Shown: positions 6,864-15,230, counted from the stretch's first letter. The stretch is 16,574 nucleotides of DNA from an uncultured Muribaculum sp. (GCA_910578835.1 CAJTSK010000046.1:1-16574); one strand, 5' to 3'. Program-made: numbers and translations. The notes: generated by a model not told the origin, from the letters alone.

Positions 6864-8945
6864 TCAAAGCCGGTCAAGCTCCTCCTGCGATGCGGCAGAG
6901 CCTTTATATTTGCTTTTACGGGGCTGGAATTTATAGATAATGTCGAGTGATATACCCCGGCGGTCATAGCTTTGGCGCTTGTCAACGAAAATGCCGTAAG
7001 TGTTCATCGACCAGTCATGGTTGGCGCTATTGAATATGTCGGTAGCTGACAGCTTAACGGTCAGCGCCTTGTCGACAAAAGTCTTGCCGACTGACACATC
7101 CATCGTAAACCATGTTGTGGAGAAACGGTTGGTGTGCATGTCGCCCTGCAGCTGCCCGTTCATGTTGGCGGTAAGCGTCCACCCTCCAGGCAAAGCAAAT
7201 GTATTGTCAAAGAAGTAAGAGCAGAGCGGTCTATTGTAAGTGGACGATGAGATTGTGAGCCATTGCCGATACATGCCGAGCGTAACGTTAGGTGTCCAGC
7301 AGTTTATCGGCATGCTCCATGAGAGATAGACACTCAACGCCGACAGGTCGATATTGACAGGATGCATGAGCAGATGTAGACCTGAGGAAGCGTAGAGTTC
7401 CTTGACATAAGCGTAGGTATCGCGACTGCGTATATAGTCGGCTTGCAGCCAAAATCCGTTCCACATTCCGAAAAAGTTGATGTCGTGAACCTTCTCATCG
7501 CGCAACGCGGGGTTGCCACCTTCTGTTTCGTGTAGCCCGACATAAGTCAGCGAACCTGTAAGCTGTGAATACGGAGGCTTGACCGCAGCCATTTTATAGC
7601 TGAGCGTAATCTGCGCGTCGTCGTTAAAAAAATATCCCATTGATAAGTCGGGAGTAAGCATGTGGTCGCGACGGCTCACATCCTCGTCACGGCGACCATT
7701 GAGCATGAAATTATAATCGACATATTCATAGCGCAGTCCGGCTGAAAGTGAAAACTTGTCAAACATGCGCGACCATGAGGCGAAGAGTGCCGCCGAGGTC
7801 TGGGTGGCATCAGATTGAGACGAGGGAATGTATTGAGCCACCTGGGAGTTAAGCATTCGGTAGTCAAGCATCGTGTGAGTGTAGCTGTCCTGTGTGCCTA
7901 CAGTAAAATTGCCGCTGAAGAGCGGGAAGTCAAGACAGAGCTTTCCTGCCCATAAGGTGGAATTGCGCCGGTCAGTGGAGTTGACATCGGAAATGTCGGA
8001 TTGAGGATAGGTAGTGGCGGCACGGTTGCGGTCAATTGAGTAGCGGAAGTCGCCGTCAAAATGTAGCAGGTATTTGTCGGCAAACAGGTTTTCATAATAG
8101 ATTGATGCAAGATGTGTGTGGGCACGTGAGCGCGTCTTTATCTCGCGTGGCAAACGCGGGGCTTCATCAACCCACTCTTCGCCGGAATTGGTCAAATCGG
8201 ATTGCTCTGGTGAGTAGCGATAATAGGCGCCAAACGACTGCTCTCCCATCACATAGTTGAATCCCGCTTTAAGCTCCCCCTTGGTTACAGGAAAAGAGTT
8301 TTGGCGGCGGCTGCCTACGATAGTCGGGCGACCATCGTAGACAAGGGTGTTGGTAGTCGTGGACTTTACAAGGGAATTATTATGGCTAAACGTGGCGTCG
8401 AGAAATATATCCAGGTTTCCGGTTCTATGGTTAAGCCCGAGATAATCAGTCACCGACCATTTGCGTCTACGCTGGGTGACAAAGCGGTCGGTGATTGAAA
8501 GACCTTGCACAAAATTGCGTTTAGTGGTAATTTTCAATACCGCGCCGACTGTGCTCTTGTAGGCGGCGCCGGGAGCCATTAGCAGCTCCACCTTGCGCAG
8601 GTTTGACGACAATATTTGCTGCAACTCCATAGGGTCGAGCATCGGACGCCCGTCAATATATACCTCGACATCGCTCTTACCGGTGACATTGACGTCGCTG
8701 CCGTCGATAGTTATCATGGGGAGTTGGGCGAGCACATCGAGCGCAGTGCCGATGTCGGCTAAATTAGATCCGGGGATGGTTGATACAAGGGTTGAGCCTA
8801 CAAGCTTTGTGGCTGGATGCTTTGCGGTCACTACCACCTCCTGCAGGCGATGAGTCAGACTGTCAGCTGTCTCTTGGCACCGAACACGACCTGTCTCAAA
8901 TGAGCAAATCATGGTCAGGATTGTGATGAATAATTTTGCATTCAT
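6864..8945 (-). CDS. TonB-dependent-receptor-like outer membrane barrel protein (PF14905 type)
   Basis: Outer-membrane beta-barrel protein of 693 residues from the ATG at 8945. Residues 1-23 form a signal peptide (MNAKLFITILTMIC). About 35-144 form a plug-like domain (LQEVVVTAK...VEVYIDGRPM...LRKVELLMAPGAAYKS...GAVLKITTKRN). The rest alternates aromatic beta-strands and ends in FQPRKSKYKGSAASQEELDRL, the typical tail of this Bacteroidota family. The carboxypeptidase-regulatory-like domain that often precedes the plug is missing, and no clear N-terminal TonB box was identified. The frame can be extended to 9053, but those codons contain the promoter at 8966-8997 and no signal peptide, so the shorter start is preferred. 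The substrate is unknown. The adjacent regulator gene lies upstream on the same strand and may control it. Confidence 0.88.
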   Translation of the reverse strand: MNAKLFITILTMICSFETGRVRCQETADSLTHRLQEVVVTAKHPATKLVGSTLVSTIPGSNLADIGTALDVLAQLPMITIDGSDVNVTGKSDVEVYIDGRPMLDPMELQQILSSNLRKVELLMAPGAAYKSTVGAVLKITTKRNFVQGLSITDRFVTQRRRKWSVTDYLGLNHRTGNLDIFLDATFSHNNSLVKSTTTNTLVYDGRPTIVGSRRQNSFPVTKGELKAGFNYVMGEQSFGAYYRYSPEQSDLTNSGEEWVDEAPRLPREIKTRSRAHTHLASIYYENLFADKYLLHFDGDFRYSIDRNRAATTYPQSDISDVNSTDRRNSTLWAGKLCLDFPLFSGNFTVGTQDSYTHTMLDYRMLNSQVAQYIPSSQSDATQTSAALFASWSRMFDKFSLSAGLRYEYVDYNFMLNGRRDEDVSRRDHMLTPDLSMGYFFNDDAQITLSYKMAAVKPPYSQLTGSLTYVGLHETEGGNPALRDEKVHDINFFGMWNGFWLQADYIRSRDTYAYVKELYASSGLHLLMHPVNIDLSALSVYLSWSMPINCWTPNVTLGMYRQWLTISSSTYNRPLCSYFFDNTFALPGGWTLTANMNGQLQGDMHTNRFSTTWFTMDVSVGKTFVDKALTVKLSATDIFNSANHDWSMNTYGIFVDKRQSYDRRGISLDIIYKFQPRKSKYKGSAASQEELDRL

Positions 8946-8965
8946 TATTAGACGATATTTTGGTG

Positions 8966-8997
8966 CAAAGTTACTCATCAAGGAGTAAATGCGCCAA
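8966..8997 (-). promoter_or_regulatory. Promoter of the outer membrane barrel gene
   Basis: On the minus strand TTG (8997-8995), a 21-base spacer and TAACTTTG (8973-8966) fit the Bacteroidetes consensus. The -7 box ends 20 bases before the ATG at 8945, which supports that start. Confidence 0.7.
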
Positions 8998-9089
8998 AAT
9001 CTCAGTCTGACCAACGCAATTCCAATCCACTGATATACAACATTTTGTTTCACTTATATCATAAAAATCCTGACCGCAGCTCACCGCAG

Positions 9090-10073
9090 TCAAAAAACAG
9101 TCATGATTTCGGGACAAGAAGGCTCGACGCGAATCTTGACATTAGATTTCAATCGTGATTTCCGCTTATATATCACCTCGACAGTTTCACCGACGAGCAG
9201 GCTTATTGTGCGTGTGGATAAACCGCTCGCAAGATACACCAGCAGCTGATAGTCGGCTGACTTGATTTCGGGATAGCATTCCTTGACCTTGACCAGAATA
9301 TTGCCGCGACAGTCATTGACAGCCTGCTCCATTTCCGGGAGCGAATCGGCACGGATTGCCTCTATTTCGCTCTTCACCTTGTCGACAATTGCTTTACGCT
9401 CGGTCTTGGTGCCTTGCGACTCATAATAGGTCTGGCATAGGGTATCGATAAGCGTAAAGCGGCTGTCAAGAAGCCGGCGCAGCTTACCTTCCAGCCGGTC
9501 GACATCGCTACAACGGGCGTCAATCTGACTCTTCAGGACGGAAGCTTCGGTAATAAGCGCACGGTGTTGCAACGCCTGCATGCGCATGCGCTGACGCATC
9601 CACAGAATCACACCGCAAGCCAAGAGCGCAACAATCAGACCGAGTAACATGACCTGCTGCCGCCTCGCCCGCTCCTTAAACAGGAAAAACTCCTTCTCTT
9701 TTTGAAGATACAGCGCCGAAGCAAGTTCGTCAAAGTCGCCCGAAGTATGAGACAATTCCCTTAACACAACAGCTTTAGCCAGCTCTGCTTCAAAATGGTG
9801 ACGGTCGTAATACTCAATCGCGATGTTGACGATGGTATCGGTAGGAGCCGAGAGCCTGTTGCCGACCAATGCCTCGGTGTACAACAAAGCCCATCGCGCC
9901 ATAACAGCAGAATCGTCAAACTCGGAAATATCTACACCATTAAGCGTTGACAATGCCGAAGCCGGGTCGCTCACCATAAGCGACTCCGCCTCGTCGAGCA
10001 CCGGAGGATAGCTCCGCGAAAAACCGCACGCTGTAGCCAACAGCAAAATCACCATATAAACCAAACTTCGCAT
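9090..10073 (-). CDS. Membrane-anchored regulator with C-terminal LuxR-like HTH (shortened TPR-TM-HTH type)
   Basis: The 327 residues begin with a hydrophobic signal ending LLATAC (Cys16), a possible but imperfect lipobox. Residues 20-125 are helical and resemble the first TPR-like repeats of Bacteroidetes TPR-TM-HTH regulators (LDEAESLMVSDPASALSTL). A transmembrane helix lies at about 141-159 (VMLLGLIVALLACGVILWM), followed by a charged coiled coil (160-245). A helix-turn-helix near 270-313 (SADYQLLVYLASGLSTRTISLLV) resembles the GerE fold. Related proteins usually carry many more TPR units; here the sensor part is short. The likely job is to sense something outside the membrane and control transcription at it, perhaps of the barrel gene just downstream. 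That target is inferred from position only. Confidence 0.75.
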   Translation of the reverse strand: MRSLVYMVILLLATACGFSRSYPPVLDEAESLMVSDPASALSTLNGVDISEFDDSAVMARWALLYTEALVGNRLSAPTDTIVNIAIEYYDRHHFEAELAKAVVLRELSHTSGDFDELASALYLQKEKEFFLFKERARRQQVMLLGLIVALLACGVILWMRQRMRMQALQHRALITEASVLKSQIDARCSDVDRLEGKLRRLLDSRFTLIDTLCQTYYESQGTKTERKAIVDKVKSEIEAIRADSLPEMEQAVNDCRGNILVKVKECYPEIKSADYQLLVYLASGLSTRTISLLVGETVEVIYKRKSRLKSNVKIRVEPSCPEIMTVF

Positions 10074-10077
10074 AGTG

Positions 10078-10107
10078 CAAAATTAATCATTTTCCCAACC
10101 CCACCAA
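10078..10107 (-). promoter_or_regulatory. Promoter of the TM-HTH regulator, almost touching its start codon
   Basis: On the minus strand TTG (10107-10105, in a TTTG context), 19 bases and TAATTTTG (10085-10078) fit the consensus. Only four bases separate the -7 box from the ATG at 10073, so the mRNA would be leaderless or nearly so unless translation begins at the internal Met7. Confidence 0.6.
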
Positions 10108-10169
10108 ACACCTTGCCGCAACCACCACCAAATTCATCGCTTGCGAGACCACCCAATCATTAAAAATAT

Positions 10170-10177
10170 TACTTTTG
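10170..10177 (+). promoter_or_regulatory. Possible -7 box of the DUF1848-helicase-TerB operon
   Basis: TACTTTTG matches TAnnTTTG and lies 30 bases before the ATG at 10208. No TTG stands at the normal distance upstream, so the -33 part is weak. The TTG inside this box (10175) opens the longest possible frame but is unlikely to be a start codon. Confidence 0.4.
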
Positions 10178-10207
10178 CATATATTAAACCAAACGACGGA
10201 CACTTAT

Positions 10208-11299
10208 ATGGCAAAGACAGCAGAAAGAATACGGATAACATTGGATTCAGGCGTGAGTGCCGAAGCTCAGGCTCCGGTTATTGTGTCAGCAAGTAGGAGC
10301 ACGGATATTCCTGCTTTTTATGCTGATTGGTTCTTTGAACGGTTGAAACGTGGATACTCGGCTTGGACCAATCCTTTCAACGGTGTTACATCGTATGTAT
10401 CTTATACTAATACTAGATTCATTGTTTTCTGGTCGAAGAATCCGCAACCTCTGTTGGAACATCTTGATTATCTGACCGAGCAAAATATCGGATGCTATAT
10501 ACAATATACTCTTAATGATTACGAGACGGAAGGGCTTGAAAAGGGCGTCCCTCCATTGTCTCAGCGTATTGAAACATTTAAAATGCTTGTTGATAAATTA
10601 GGTAAAGGACGCATCATCTGGAGATTTGACCCGATGATTCTTACTGACCGAATCAGTATTGATGATTTACTTGCAAAGGTCAAGAATATCGGTGATCAAC
10701 TCAAAGATTACACAGAGAAACTTGTATTTAGTTTTGCTGATATTGCCTCATATCGCAAAGTGAAATCCAATCTTGAAAAAAATGGCATCAACTATATCGA
10801 ATGGGATGAAGCCACGATGAATGAGTTTGCATCAAAGCTATCAGAAATGAACAGGAAGCGCGGATGGAATTTCAAACTCGCGACTTGTGGAGAAAAAATC
10901 AACATTGAGCAATATGGTATTGAACACAACAGATGCGTAGATGACGACCTCATGATTAGATTCGCATACCAAGATAAGGTGCTCATGAATTTCCTTAAAG
11001 TTGATATTACGCACCGTCAAACTGCTACGCCATCTATATTTGAAGAATTTGAAGCCCAACCGGCTATTACATCTGATGCGATAATGCTAACTCCGGAATT
11101 ATATGCAGTCAAGAAAAAGAACAACAAGGATAAAGGACAACGTCAGTTCTGCGGTTGCATTGCAAGTAAGGACATCGGGCAATATAATACATGCCCACAC
11201 CTTTGTGAGTATTGCTATGCCAACACCAGCAAAGACATAGCCGTTGCCAATTGGAAACGCCACAAATCAAATCCTAACGGAGATAAAATCATCGGATAA
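10208..11299 (+). CDS. DUF1848 family protein with C-terminal CxxxCxxC motif
   Basis: The 363-residue protein starts at ATG 10208. The N-terminal part shows the DUF1848 signature: VSASRSTDIPAFY (residues about 27-39), a Trp/Phe-rich segment, NPFNG and FIVFWSKNP (72-79). The middle alternates strands and helices like a TIM barrel (GCYIQYTLNDY, IIWRFDPM, KLVFSF). The C-terminus has CGC (315-317) and CPHLCEYC (329-336), a CxxxCxxC motif of the sort that holds the 4Fe-4S cluster in radical SAM enzymes, but placed at the far C-terminus. The reaction and substrate are unknown. It is the first gene of a three-gene operon, with 2 bases before the helicase gene, and is clearly poorer in GC than the genes to its left, which suggests transfer. 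Confidence 0.85.
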   Translation: MAKTAERIRITLDSGVSAEAQAPVIVSASRSTDIPAFYADWFFERLKRGYSAWTNPFNGVTSYVSYTNTRFIVFWSKNPQPLLEHLDYLTEQNIGCYIQYTLNDYETEGLEKGVPPLSQRIETFKMLVDKLGKGRIIWRFDPMILTDRISIDDLLAKVKNIGDQLKDYTEKLVFSFADIASYRKVKSNLEKNGINYIEWDEATMNEFASKLSEMNRKRGWNFKLATCGEKINIEQYGIEHNRCVDDDLMIRFAYQDKVLMNFLKVDITHRQTATPSIFEEFEAQPAITSDAIMLTPELYAVKKKNNKDKGQRQFCGCIASKDIGQYNTCPHLCEYCYANTSKDIAVANWKRHKSNPNGDKIIG

Positions 11300-11301
11300 C
11301 T

Positions 11302-13968
11302 ATGGATTACAAAGAACGCATATCGTCCATCCCAAATCTTACGATGGATGCGATTATTGAAAACTGCCGTAACAATATACCGTCACAGTATCGCTATCGT
11401 CCTTATTCTCATCCGGAACTTAATCATGGGCTGGATTTACTGCAAAGTGACGAAGGGCTGGACTGTTATATAGGTGCTTATGGCGAAATGCATCAAGCTA
11501 AATGTAAGGCAGCCATGCAGAATATGCCATTTCCACCTAAAGACAGCGATAAGACGTCATTATCCTTAGAGATTATCGACTGGGGATGTGGTCAGGGGAT
11601 TGGGACTATATGTCTTGTGGATTTCCTGAAAGATCGTGAACTTACACAATGGCTAAAGAAGATTACATTGATAGAGCCATCTAAAGCATCTCTGAACAGG
11701 GCTGTTGCCAATGTTACCAAAGCGACATGTAATGGCGTCCGGATTGTGCCATTTAATGAGTATCTGCCGTCGGTTTCAGATAATTCAGATACCAATGTTC
11801 ATTATGAACAAAATTATGTATTTCATATTTTCTCAAACATTCTTGATGTCATAGAAATAGACTTGGCAAAATTGGCTAAGAGCATGGCAATACCGGGACA
11901 CACACATTATGTTTTGTGCATGGGTCCATTAAATGCAAATGCATTTAGAATTGACAGATTCTGTGAGATTTTTACGCCAACTGAATTCTTCTCAAATATT
12001 ACAAGTGGCAGTTATGGACGTACTTCAGATACAAATTATCGCTATACCTGTAAAACAAAAGCATTTGTATATAATGGTGGCTCATTGGATTTGAGAAAGT
12101 ATGACCCAACAGAAAGAGCGACAGAGCTGGTTTATAATGAATACGATTTGAATCTCCCGATTTCAAATGGCCTGATTTCAAAGGAAAAAGGGCGGATATA
12201 CTCTATTTTGCGTAGCATATTGTCTGAAAATGACTTAATTTATCTCGACCCGGAACTTAATGGTGCGTCTCCCGACTTTATAATAGTGAGACCCAATGTT
12301 GGTGTTATTGTAATTTCTGTGTTTGAAGAGAATCTATCAGAATGCCATATATACGATAAGGATAAGACTAACAAAACAATTATCATCGGCTCTGATGATA
12401 CGGAAACAGGTTCCAAACAGATGCAATCTCCATTTATTGCTTTGGAGAATTATCAAAATTTGATAATAGAGAACCTTAAAGAATTTACAGAGGCCGTCAT
12501 AGATGATAATCGTAACCTTGGACTGGTTAAAAAAGTTCTTATATGCACAAAAGGGAGCTTTTCACAAGCAAAAGCTATTTTGGGCGATTCCAAATATACA
12601 CTTATATATGGCAACGAATTCATCTCTGATAAATCCGTATATGAGCGACTATTCAAAGACCTGCGATTTCACTATACAAATAAGGCATTTGATAGAATCG
12701 CATTCAATCAAATGGTAAAAGACTTGTCTCCTAAATGGCATTCCTACAGGGAGGGAATCCCCGTGCGTCTTACAAAACAACAAATATCTTTATCAACCAG
12801 TATAGAAGGTGCACAACGAAAGATTAGTGGAGTGGCAGGTTCCGGTAAAACGCAAGTGCTTGCAACGAGGGCTGTGAATGCGCAAATCCGTACTGGAGGT
12901 AATGTGCTTCTGTTAACATTCAATATCACATTGGCAAATTATATGCGCATGCGATTATCACAGGTGAAGGCAGATTTTCCCTGGGATAAAATTGACATTG
13001 ATTATTATCATCGTTTCTTTCGGAAGTATGCGAATGCGAATAATCTCCAAGTTCATTTGGGCTCGTACGATGAAGTCGACTTCTTTGAGGACGCTAAGGA
13101 GCTTAAAAAATATGATGCTATTTTAGTTGATGAAGTTCAAGACTATCTCACGCCATGGCTACAGTTGCTTCGCAAATACTTTCTCAAAGAAAACGGTGAA
13201 TTTATTGTATTCGGAGATCCAAAGCAGAACATATATCATAGAGAACTTGACAAGCGCGGTGATATTCGTTTGGAATTCATACCAGGTCTATGGAATCACG
13301 AATTAGATAAAAGCATGAGATTCTCAAATCCCTCTCTCGCAAACCTCGCCATGGCTTTTCAGCAACAGTTTTATGGTGAGTCTGAAACAATCAACCTCCT
13401 GAATGAAAATTCAATGAATGATGGTTTCCAATTTAATTTGATGAAGTATCATAATCTTGACAAGATTGATACGATTGAAAATTTGGCTCATAATATTTAT
13501 GATATTTGTAAGAACTTCATTGAAAGTCATAGCCTTAACATTGAAGATGTTGTCATTCTCGCTCCTCAAACTGCAGTACTTCGTCAAATAGATTATCTTT
13601 ATAGACGAGAAACAGGCAAAAGCACGACGGTGACATTTGTCAGCAAAGAAGGAGTAGATAACATTACAAGACACAGTCAACTTGCCTCATACGAATATAA
13701 ACGCGACTATGACAGATTGGAAAAGGTTGAGAAGAATCGTTTTACAATGGCTACACACCATCTCAAACTATCGACAATTCAAAGTTTCAAGGGATGGGAG
13801 GCGCAAACAGTTATATGCATAATTCAAAATGATGCATATAGCGATGATAATATCATCACATCACCAGAGTTGATTTATACCGGCATAACCCGAGCAAAAG
13901 AGAATTTATTTGTCATAAATATTGGCAATAATGAATATGATGAATTTTTCAAAACAAATATGCATTAA
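11302..13968 (+). CDS. Fusion of methyltransferase-like, NERD-like and UvrD-type SF1 helicase domains
   Basis: 888 residues. Residues about 55-255 look like a class I methyltransferase: the SAM-binding loop DWGCGQGIGT (93-102), then LIEPSKASLNRA and HIFSNILDV. Residues about 294-420 resemble a NERD nuclease fold (EKGRIYSIL, then SPDFIIVRPNVGVIVIS), but where active NERD domains have Glu-Val-Lys there is Ser-Val-Phe (339-341). Residues about 487-885 are a superfamily 1 helicase: Walker A GVAGSGKT (510-517), DEVQD (610-614), FGDPKQN (637-643), MRFSNP, TIQSFKGWEAQ (825-835) and YTGITRAKE (859-867). The helicase motor looks intact. It probably remodels or unwinds DNA or RNA, with the other domains recognising or modifying it. 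It sits between DUF1848 and TerB-like genes with 2-base and 1-base gaps. Codon positions are AT-rich. Confidence 0.88.
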   Translation: MDYKERISSIPNLTMDAIIENCRNNIPSQYRYRPYSHPELNHGLDLLQSDEGLDCYIGAYGEMHQAKCKAAMQNMPFPPKDSDKTSLSLEIIDWGCGQGIGTICLVDFLKDRELTQWLKKITLIEPSKASLNRAVANVTKATCNGVRIVPFNEYLPSVSDNSDTNVHYEQNYVFHIFSNILDVIEIDLAKLAKSMAIPGHTHYVLCMGPLNANAFRIDRFCEIFTPTEFFSNITSGSYGRTSDTNYRYTCKTKAFVYNGGSLDLRKYDPTERATELVYNEYDLNLPISNGLISKEKGRIYSILRSILSENDLIYLDPELNGASPDFIIVRPNVGVIVISVFEENLSECHIYDKDKTNKTIIIGSDDTETGSKQMQSPFIALENYQNLIIENLKEFTEAVIDDNRNLGLVKKVLICTKGSFSQAKAILGDSKYTLIYGNEFISDKSVYERLFKDLRFHYTNKAFDRIAFNQMVKDLSPKWHSYREGIPVRLTKQQISLSTSIEGAQRKISGVAGSGKTQVLATRAVNAQIRTGGNVLLLTFNITLANYMRMRLSQVKADFPWDKIDIDYYHRFFRKYANANNLQVHLGSYDEVDFFEDAKELKKYDAILVDEVQDYLTPWLQLLRKYFLKENGEFIVFGDPKQNIYHRELDKRGDIRLEFIPGLWNHELDKSMRFSNPSLANLAMAFQQQFYGESETINLLNENSMNDGFQFNLMKYHNLDKIDTIENLAHNIYDICKNFIESHSLNIEDVVILAPQTAVLRQIDYLYRRETGKSTTVTFVSKEGVDNITRHSQLASYEYKRDYDRLEKVEKNRFTMATHHLKLSTIQSFKGWEAQTVICIIQNDAYSDDNIITSPELIYTGITRAKENLFVINIGNNEYDEFFKTNMH

Positions 13969-13969
13969 G

Positions 13970-14287
13970 ATGAATTCTACTAAATATTCCAAACAAGAAC
14001 AATTTGCCATAGTATCAATTTTGATTATGATTATGGAAGCTGATGGCGTGATAGACCCTAATGAGGTAAAGTTTCTAAATGGAGTCCTTTCGTCATCTAA
14101 TATTTCAGAATCCGAATTAGAAATCATTAGTTCCTATGATTTCAATCAATGCCAGAAAATACTTTCTAGCTTGGCTTCACATGAATTAGCTAATGCCAAA
14201 TTTATTTTTACAGAGATGGCAAAGTGTGATGGACATACAGACCCTCGCGAATTGGAGATTATTAATCGAATAGGACACAAAGAATAA
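13970..14287 (+). CDS. TerB-like small acidic helical protein
   Basis: The 105 residues start at ATG 13970, one base after the helicase stop. Two similar acidic motifs, EADGVIDPNE and KCDGHTDPRE, stand about 65 residues apart, as in the two-fold TerB domain, where such aspartates may bind metal. The protein ends with two stop codons in tandem (14285-14290). TerB was named from tellurite resistance but is found in many membrane-linked stress and defence cassettes with helicases and nucleases. Translational coupling to the helicase is likely. A longer frame from an ATG at 13922 overlaps the helicase gene and lacks support. Confidence 0.82.
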   Translation: MNSTKYSKQEQFAIVSILIMIMEADGVIDPNEVKFLNGVLSSSNISESELEIISSYDFNQCQKILSSLASHELANAKFIFTEMAKCDGHTDPRELEIINRIGHKE

Positions 14288-14290
14288 TAA

Positions 14291-14590
14291 CAATCTAATG
14301 CCGTCTATGCCTATCTACTGGCAAACGTGGAGCTGGAAATGGAGCAGTTGCCAGTAATTAGTGGTCTCTCCAATTTAAAACAAGCATGGCAATAGCGTTC
14401 TCGACTCGCATGGGTCAAGGTAAATAACATGACAATATCAAATTCGGAAGTGGGAAGTGCCATTAAAACGATGTACATTCCGTGGGCTCTTTGGCACACC
14501 CAAAGCCTCAAGCATTACTTGGAACAAAAATATACGGCTCCTTCTTTGCCAAAGGAAGAAGGCTGGCGCTTTACCCTGCGCGGGTCATGA
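14291..14590 (+). pseudogene. Decayed reading frame with one in-frame amber codon
   Basis: The frame that continues after the tandem stops of the TerB-like gene stays open for 34 codons (AVYAYLLANVELEMEQLPVI...), meets TAG at 14393-14395, and stays open for another 64 codons to TGA at 14588. The second part contains an ATG at 14429 with AAGG eight bases upstream and reads MTISNSEVGSA...HYLEQKY...GWRFTLRGS (53 residues). The composition is protein-like on both sides of the amber. I do not recognise the family. It may be the tail of a broken gene, or a 53-residue small protein starting at 14429. Confidence 0.4.
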
Positions 14591-14631
14591 ATAGTCGGTC
14601 ATCAGTCTGCGGTCTCCGGATACCGTCAACA

Positions 14632-14838
14632 TTATGACCTTTGGTTGGTAGCATGGGAGCAGATTAGTGAAACCTTATCTCCCTGCTTTTGCTCAACAAA
14701 CATACCGCCAAGTGAGATTGTTTCGCCTCTCAATACTGGTTTCCCGATATTTCCGAAATGTTGCTCAACATTTCCCAACTTTTTTATGTCATGCGATTTT
14801 CCAATGAGAATAATCGCTTTTGCGCATTGTCTGTCAAT
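14632..14838 (-). pseudogene. Start-less open frame, possible gene remnant
   Basis: On the minus strand a 68-codon frame runs from just after TAG (14841-14839) to TAA at 14632. It has no ATG near its beginning. It reads protein-like, with AKAIILIGKSHDIKKLG, then LRGETISLGG and KQGDKVSLI. The segment LGNVEQHFGNIG recurs in altered form (LGHVGERLGHIG) on the same strand at 15231-15275. No family is recognised. Confidence 0.3.
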
Positions 14839-15047
14839 CTATCCTCATAACAGCCTAATTGCGATTTACCTACACAAATAACTGTCATAAAGATAGTTAT
14901 TTGAATTTACCCAACTTTTATCCGGCATAAAATCGAACATTACGACAAGATTATCAGATACGATAGAATCTAAAATCGGGCAAATGTTAAAAATGCAAAT
15001 GTCCGATATTTTTTCGGCGAGACAGCCTTTTTGACCTTGATACCAAC

Positions 15048-15078
15048 GGGGACAACTCCATTGTGATTGCTTGTCCCC
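15048..15078. repeat. Perfect 8-base inverted repeat
   Basis: GGGGACAA (15048-15055) and TTGTCCCC (15071-15078) are separated by 15 bases. No T-tract follows on either strand, so it is not an obvious terminator. It could be a protein-binding site or a folded RNA within the gene-poor stretch. Confidence 0.45.
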
Positions 15079-15230
15079 TGAATTTCGGTAGCGGCATCTT
15101 TGGTAACGCCAACAACGTCGGACTGCACCAAAACAGTATTCAGAGACTGTCAATTTCAGTAGTCTTGCATCTGATTGACCTGCGTTTGATATTGCAACAT
15201 CAGCAATATGCGGATAGTTTACAGCAAATC

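Noticed and set aside
13922..13969. Longer start for the TerB-like gene
   Set aside because: The extension overlaps the helicase end and reads like a shadow; the ATG at 13970, one base after the stop, gives the expected TerB length.
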